From positions 1 through 24,625 of the forward strand of contig CAZKAQ010000048.1 of assembly GCA_964550655.1 (NCBI GenBank): a stretch of 24,625 nt of DNA, in the 5' to 3' direction. This DNA is from GCA-1730015 sp964550655. GTDB taxonomy: Bacteria; Pseudomonadota; Gammaproteobacteria; Granulosicoccales; Granulosicoccaceae. The notes under the pieces were generated by a model that ran no database searches, was not told the DNA's origin, and saw only the letters and a program-made list of their open reading frames with translations. Shown one piece after another: positions 21,923 to 24,625 of this stretch; the stretch's first letter is position 1, and each line of letters opens with the position of its first letter. Both the position numbers and the translations under genes were made by a program.

Positions 21923-22546
21923 ATGAAAAGAAAATCACGCCGGCGTCTGCTCAGAGGCATTACAGGCTTGATTGCCAGTGCCGGGCTTACGGGTAAAGTC
22001 GCAACGGCTGCGAACCCGACACCGGGTGCTGCGGAAGGGCCGTTCTATCCCGAGCCCTCCATGCGAGCACCTGATGATGACAATAATCTGGTTAAAATAT
22101 CCGGCCTCGTTGAGGCGGCAGGCGGAGAAGTCTTTACCTTGCGCGGTCGCCTCACCGGCTGTGACGGGCGTCCACTTGCTGAACATCGTATCGAGATATG
22201 GCAATGCGATGTGAATGGAAAGTATCAGCACACCGCTGATAATCGCAGTGTTGCCTATGACCACGCGTTTCAGGGCTTTGGCCACGACATCACAGATACA
22301 GATGGCAGCTACGTATTCCGTACAATCAAACCGACTATCTACCCGGGGCGTGCTCCGCATATCCACGTAAAGGTATTCAAAGAAGATCAGGAGCTGCTGA
22401 CCACCCAGCTTTATATAAAAGGCCATCCAGCCAATGTGGCCGACGGATTGTTCAATCGTTTAGCGGCCTCACAGGCCGATGCCGTGTCGATGGTATTTGT
22501 CAAAGGAGACACAGGCACTGAAGCAACAATCGATATTGTTGTATGA
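21923..22546 (+). CDS. Tat-exported intradiol ring-cleavage dioxygenase-like protein
   Basis: The ATG at 21923 gives 207 residues starting with a twin-arginine signal ('MKRKSRRRLLRGITGLIASA'); the open frame runs 47 codons further upstream but that part has no family similarity. A GGA lies about eight bases before the ATG. The mature part begins like protocatechuate/catechol dioxygenase family proteins ('AAEGPFYPEP'). All four non-haem Fe(III) ligands of intradiol enzymes appear to be present: Tyr101 ('NGKYQHTAD'), Tyr140 ('KPTIYPGR'), His146 and His148 ('APHIHVKVF'). Folding with iron in the cytoplasm explains Tat export. No aromatic catabolic genes are near, so the substrate is unknown. It is divergent from the Cys-cluster gene. 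Confidence 0.9.
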   Translation: MKRKSRRRLLRGITGLIASAGLTGKVATAANPTPGAAEGPFYPEPSMRAPDDDNNLVKISGLVEAAGGEVFTLRGRLTGCDGRPLAEHRIEIWQCDVNGKYQHTADNRSVAYDHAFQGFGHDITDTDGSYVFRTIKPTIYPGRAPHIHVKVFKEDQELLTTQLYIKGHPANVADGLFNRLAASQADAVSMVFVKGDTGTEATIDIVV

Positions 22547-22573
22547 GATATGGCAACGGATTCAGATTGGAAA

Positions 22574-22603
22574 ACAGCTAACTATTTAATTACAGCTAGC
22601 TGT
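22574..22603. repeat. Inverted repeat after the dioxygenase-like gene
   Basis: ACAGCTA (22574-22580) is complementary to TAGCTGT (22597-22603), and the second arm is itself part of a perfect 12-bp palindrome ACAGCTAGCTGT (22592-22603). It lies between the convergent dioxygenase-like gene and the CsgG-like lipoprotein gene. There is no T-run, so it is not a standard intrinsic terminator; it may still end transcription with help or be a protein-binding site. Confidence 0.4.
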
Positions 22604-22635
22604 ATTTCAGTAGCGCGGAGCTACCTTTATGATGA

Positions 22636-23436
22636 TTAAGTAGGTGGTTCAGTGTAGTATCTTTCAGGTACATTGACGGACAGAAAGTCGACCGCAGCGT
22701 TTATAACCTGCTGTAGTGCTTTGCCCCTTGGCTCGTTGTCCCATCCGGCTACACCGCCTGCAACCACACCGGCATTCCCACCCAGGATTCCTCCAAGCCC
22801 GCCAGCGACATCACGGATTGTTGCTTCCAGTTGTTCGCTGGCTACTATTTCTGAAGTTTCTACATCAACGACTTCGAGGTTCACTGCCATATAAGTTTTC
22901 TTGGTAGCTGCGCCTACAAGGCCACCGAGGATGCCCTTTTTTGCACCAGCGCCACCTGTGCTGCCACCTGCATCTTCATAGTCTGTAATTGAAGCAGTGA
23001 CAATAAGTTTTGCACCCAGGATACGGCCAAAACTTGCGGCAGAGCCTGCATCGACTGCTCCTGATGAGCCAAAGTTTATTTCATTCAATAAGTCAGCCAT
23101 ATTGGCGCGTTGTACCATTCGAAATCTTTTCGTAGCCAACAGAGATGAAGTAAGCTTACGCGCCATGGCATCACCAGCGTCCTTAGTGTACCAACGGCGA
23201 CCGTTATACCTTCCTCCGGTTGCGTCTACAAAACGAATAACCGCCATATTGGCGCGCGGGCCGGAATAGTCAGACGCTATCGTCGCTTTACCTTCGACAG
23301 TTGTACCTGATTGGGTTGCTCCCGTGAGTACACCGCCCAGACCGCCTGCTGTTGAACCTGCTGCACATCCTGTTACTATCGTTGCTGTTGCGACAGCGGC
23401 TATACTGACAATGGCTAGTTTTAGTTTATTCATCAT
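22636..23436 (-). CDS. CsgG-family outer-membrane lipoprotein, 266 aa
   Basis: The protein has a lipoprotein signal peptide: hydrophobic residues 5-22 end in the lipobox 'IVTGC' with Cys24 (Cys23 from the second ATG). Ala/Gly at the +2/+3 positions favours the outer membrane. The CsgG-like domain runs from about residue 62 ('ANMAVIRFVDATGG') through 'FRMVQRANMADLLNEINFGS', 'GRILGAKLIVTASITDYED' and 'YMAVNLEVVDVETSEIVASE'. Glycine-rich insertions ('GGAGAKKGILGGLVG', 'GGLGGILGGNAGVVAGG') are unlike E. coli CsgG and may be the membrane-spanning hairpin region or flexible loops. It follows the PEGA-containing CsgG-like gene by 64 bases on the same strand. No curli subunit gene is in view, so a curli role is not claimed. 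Confidence 0.88.
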   Translation of the reverse strand: MMNKLKLAIVSIAAVATATIVTGCAAGSTAGGLGGVLTGATQSGTTVEGKATIASDYSGPRANMAVIRFVDATGGRYNGRRWYTKDAGDAMARKLTSSLLATKRFRMVQRANMADLLNEINFGSSGAVDAGSAASFGRILGAKLIVTASITDYEDAGGSTGGAGAKKGILGGLVGAATKKTYMAVNLEVVDVETSEIVASEQLEATIRDVAGGLGGILGGNAGVVAGGVAGWDNEPRGKALQQVINAAVDFLSVNVPERYYTEPPT

Positions 23437-23459
23437 CGAAGTTTTAATCCTTTAAATAG

Positions 23460-23505
23460 AGTAGCTTTGGTTGGTAGGAATGCGGAAGCGAGCAGGGAAG
23501 CTACT
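23460..23505 (-). repeat. Stem-loop between the two CsgG-like genes
   Basis: AGTAGCTT (23460-23467) is perfectly complementary to AAGCTACT (23498-23505), closing a loop of 30 bases. One arm overlaps the stop codon of the upstream (PEGA-containing) gene. There is no T-run of terminator type. It may be an mRNA-processing or stability hairpin setting different levels of the two proteins. Confidence 0.4.
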
Positions 23506-24403
23506 GTTCCTGTATTTGAATCTTTACGTTGCTGTCGACTTGCTCAGTCAAATTGGCTTTAAACGTCATACCGGCTTTCGCAAGTACTTTCTTTTTCCAT
23601 ACGTTATAGCCCGGCAGAGAAATGATGATTTCATGAACTCCGGGTGTGGTCTCGAAGCTGCCACCTGCGTTGCCGATGTATACACCATCAATTTCAACAT
23701 CAGCCCCGGGCGGATTTGATGAGATTGATATAGAGATCGGTTCATCCGCTTTTTTAGGGGCATTTTCGTCCAGTATTGCTCTTATCCGTTTATTTTCTAT
23801 GATTGAAGCGACTAACTTACTGGCTACTTCGGGTCCAAGGCTGGCCTCACCTCTGCCAACGGAATTTAGTCCAATCTTTTTCAGGGTGGCAGAGCTATCT
23901 GCTACTTTCGACATTAGTTTACTGCCGCTTTGTAAGTCTACTACTTCGATGCGTGCCTTTAGATAGTAGTTGTAAACGGTTGAGGTGACGCCATATTGTG
24001 TCGACTTCTGTTTGTTACTGCCATACTCTACAATATTTCCTGTCACTATAAGTCTGGCGCCACTCATACCGCCAATTTGAACTGCCTTTGCAGGGTCTAC
24101 CAATGCACCCGCCTGAAAATTAAGTTCACCCGCAAGGGAATCCATTTTTTCACGTTCGAGTACATCGAACTCGCCACTGTTTACCAGTTCATCAATGATT
24201 AGTTCAGGCAACCGTCGCGTGTAATTTGTGTTTCTAATGCTTGTCGTGAAATCGACAACTGCGATTGGTACAAGAGATTGCGCTTTCACTTCCGCAGATT
24301 GAAGAGCTAAAGCTATGAAAAATATAAACATAGCTACGGTAGAGAGTAGCGTTGTTCGATGCCGGAGGACGGGCGATAATTGTACTGTATTTACGGTATT
24401 CAA
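23501..24403 (-). CDS. Exported CsgG-like protein with C-terminal PEGA domain, about 300 aa
   Basis: The preferred start is the TTG at 24403, with TAAGGAG ten bases upstream; the ATG at 24427 (eight codons longer) is an alternative, and the frame is open further to a GTG. An N-terminal hydrophobic segment (about residues 16-36 from the TTG) ends 'AEVKAQS', a likely signal-peptidase I site, so the product is periplasmic. The CsgG-like domain (about 45-205) has 'LVPIAVVDFTTSIRNTNY', 'GEFDVLEREKMDSLAGEL', 'GGMSGARLIVTGNIVEYG' and 'ARIEVVDLQSGSKLMSKV'. A PEGA domain follows (about 223-287): 'ISISSNPPGADVEIDGVYIG', 'TTPGVHEIIISLPGY'. It is first in a two-gene unit with the lipoprotein, and probably a partner of it. 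Confidence 0.87.
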   Translation of the reverse strand: MNTVNTVQLSPVLRHRTTLLSTVAMFIFFIALALQSAEVKAQSLVPIAVVDFTTSIRNTNYTRRLPELIIDELVNSGEFDVLEREKMDSLAGELNFQAGALVDPAKAVQIGGMSGARLIVTGNIVEYGSNKQKSTQYGVTSTVYNYYLKARIEVVDLQSGSKLMSKVADSSATLKKIGLNSVGRGEASLGPEVASKLVASIIENKRIRAILDENAPKKADEPISISISSNPPGADVEIDGVYIGNAGGSFETTPGVHEIIISLPGYNVWKKKVLAKAGMTFKANLTEQVDSNVKIQIQEQ

Positions 24404-24516
24404 CTGCTGGTATCTCCTTATACCCATGAGATGTTTTTCAGCTACACATCCGCGTTGCGACGCTAATTTCTGGATTGATTCCAGCTTATGCACAACGTTA
24501 GCTGCTGTGGACCGCT

Positions 24517-24545
24517 AGGATACATAGAAATGTAAAACGGCGCAA
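24517..24545 (-). promoter_or_regulatory. Putative sigma-70 promoter of the CsgG-like pair
   Basis: On the minus strand TTGCGC (24540-24545) and TATCCT (24517-24522) are 17 bases apart, each matching four of six consensus bases. The inferred leader before the TTG at 24403 would be about 105 bases. It was found by eye. Confidence 0.4.
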
Positions 24546-24562
24546 TAGTATCAATGGCTATG

Positions 24563-24610
24563 TTTCGCATACTAGCGAAAGCGGGAGTCCCCCCGGCTAT
24601 GCCGGGGAGG
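24563..24610. repeat. Double-hairpin element at the right edge, possibly REP-like
   Basis: Two adjacent hairpins are visible. The first pairs TTTCGC (24563-24568) with GCGAAA (24575-24580) around ATACTA. The second pairs CCCCGGC (24591-24597) with GCCGGGG (24601-24607) around TAT, and can be lengthened by a CC/GG pairing past a bulged A. A GGGAG lies just before the second hairpin. The compactness, high GC against its surroundings and a GGAG next to a palindrome recall REP elements mobilised by RAYT transposases, but the window ends here and only one copy is seen. It could also be a terminator of a gene off the edge. Confidence 0.4.
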
Positions 24611-24625
24611 CACCCAAAGTTTGAC

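Noticed and set aside
24540..24625. c-di-GMP (GEMM) riboswitch upstream of the CsgG-like pair
   Set aside because: The two hairpins and GCGAAA resemble parts of such RNAs at first sight, but the conserved three-way junction sequence and tetraloop-receptor parts cannot be found.
24595..24625. Integron attC site
   Set aside because: No GTTRRRY/RYYYAAC core pair could be identified around the hairpin and no cassette-like spacing is seen.

Overview
The window reads as chromosomal DNA of a gammaproteobacterium. The block rnhB-dnaE-accA-tilS-pyrG-kdsA-eno-ftsB-ispD-ispF has the gene content and order typical of that class, and the proteins (319-residue AccA, IbpA-type small heat-shock protein, DnaE with a QVDLF clamp motif) match it. 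The species cannot be named from the sequence. A free-living, probably aquatic lineage outside the enterobacteria is my guess.

Positions 1-1900 hold accessory genes: a 93-residue unknown protein, an ibpA-like gene on the minus strand with a sigma-32-like promoter, a ROSE-like RNA thermometer and a clear terminator, and a minus-strand nicotinamidase gene (pncA) that diverges from rnhB. Positions 2054-14486 hold the housekeeping block, all on the plus strand and tightly packed. Several genes overlap by 1-4 bases. The block covers DNA replication and repair, fatty-acid, CTP, Kdo and isoprenoid synthesis, glycolysis, tRNA modification and the divisome. Two details stand out: KdsA has Cys where the metal-independent enzymes have Asn, and three 15-bp repeats span the end of ftsB.

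Positions 14600-21700 hold the most novel material. Five closely coupled minus-strand genes encode a MotA/TolQ/ExbB-like channel protein, two different short ExbD-like one-pass proteins, a one-pass protein with a large helical-repeat periplasmic domain, and a one-pass protein with a periplasmic HEXXH metallopeptidase-like domain. A 96-residue zinc-ribbon-like membrane protein follows at the 3' end, and an uncharacterised exported protein with a Cys cluster is encoded upstream on the same strand. I infer a proton-motive-force-driven envelope machine that transmits work to a periplasmic helical-repeat protein and a tethered protease. The only canonical transmembrane Asp at the expected place is in the second ExbD-like protein; the first has Ser there.

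Positions 21900-24625 hold a Tat-exported intradiol-dioxygenase-like protein (plus strand) and a two-gene minus-strand unit of CsgG-like proteins, one with a C-terminal PEGA domain and one a lipoprotein. The right edge carries a strong hairpin pair that looks like a dispersed repeat. No tRNA, rRNA, CRISPR array, insertion sequence or integrase was found.
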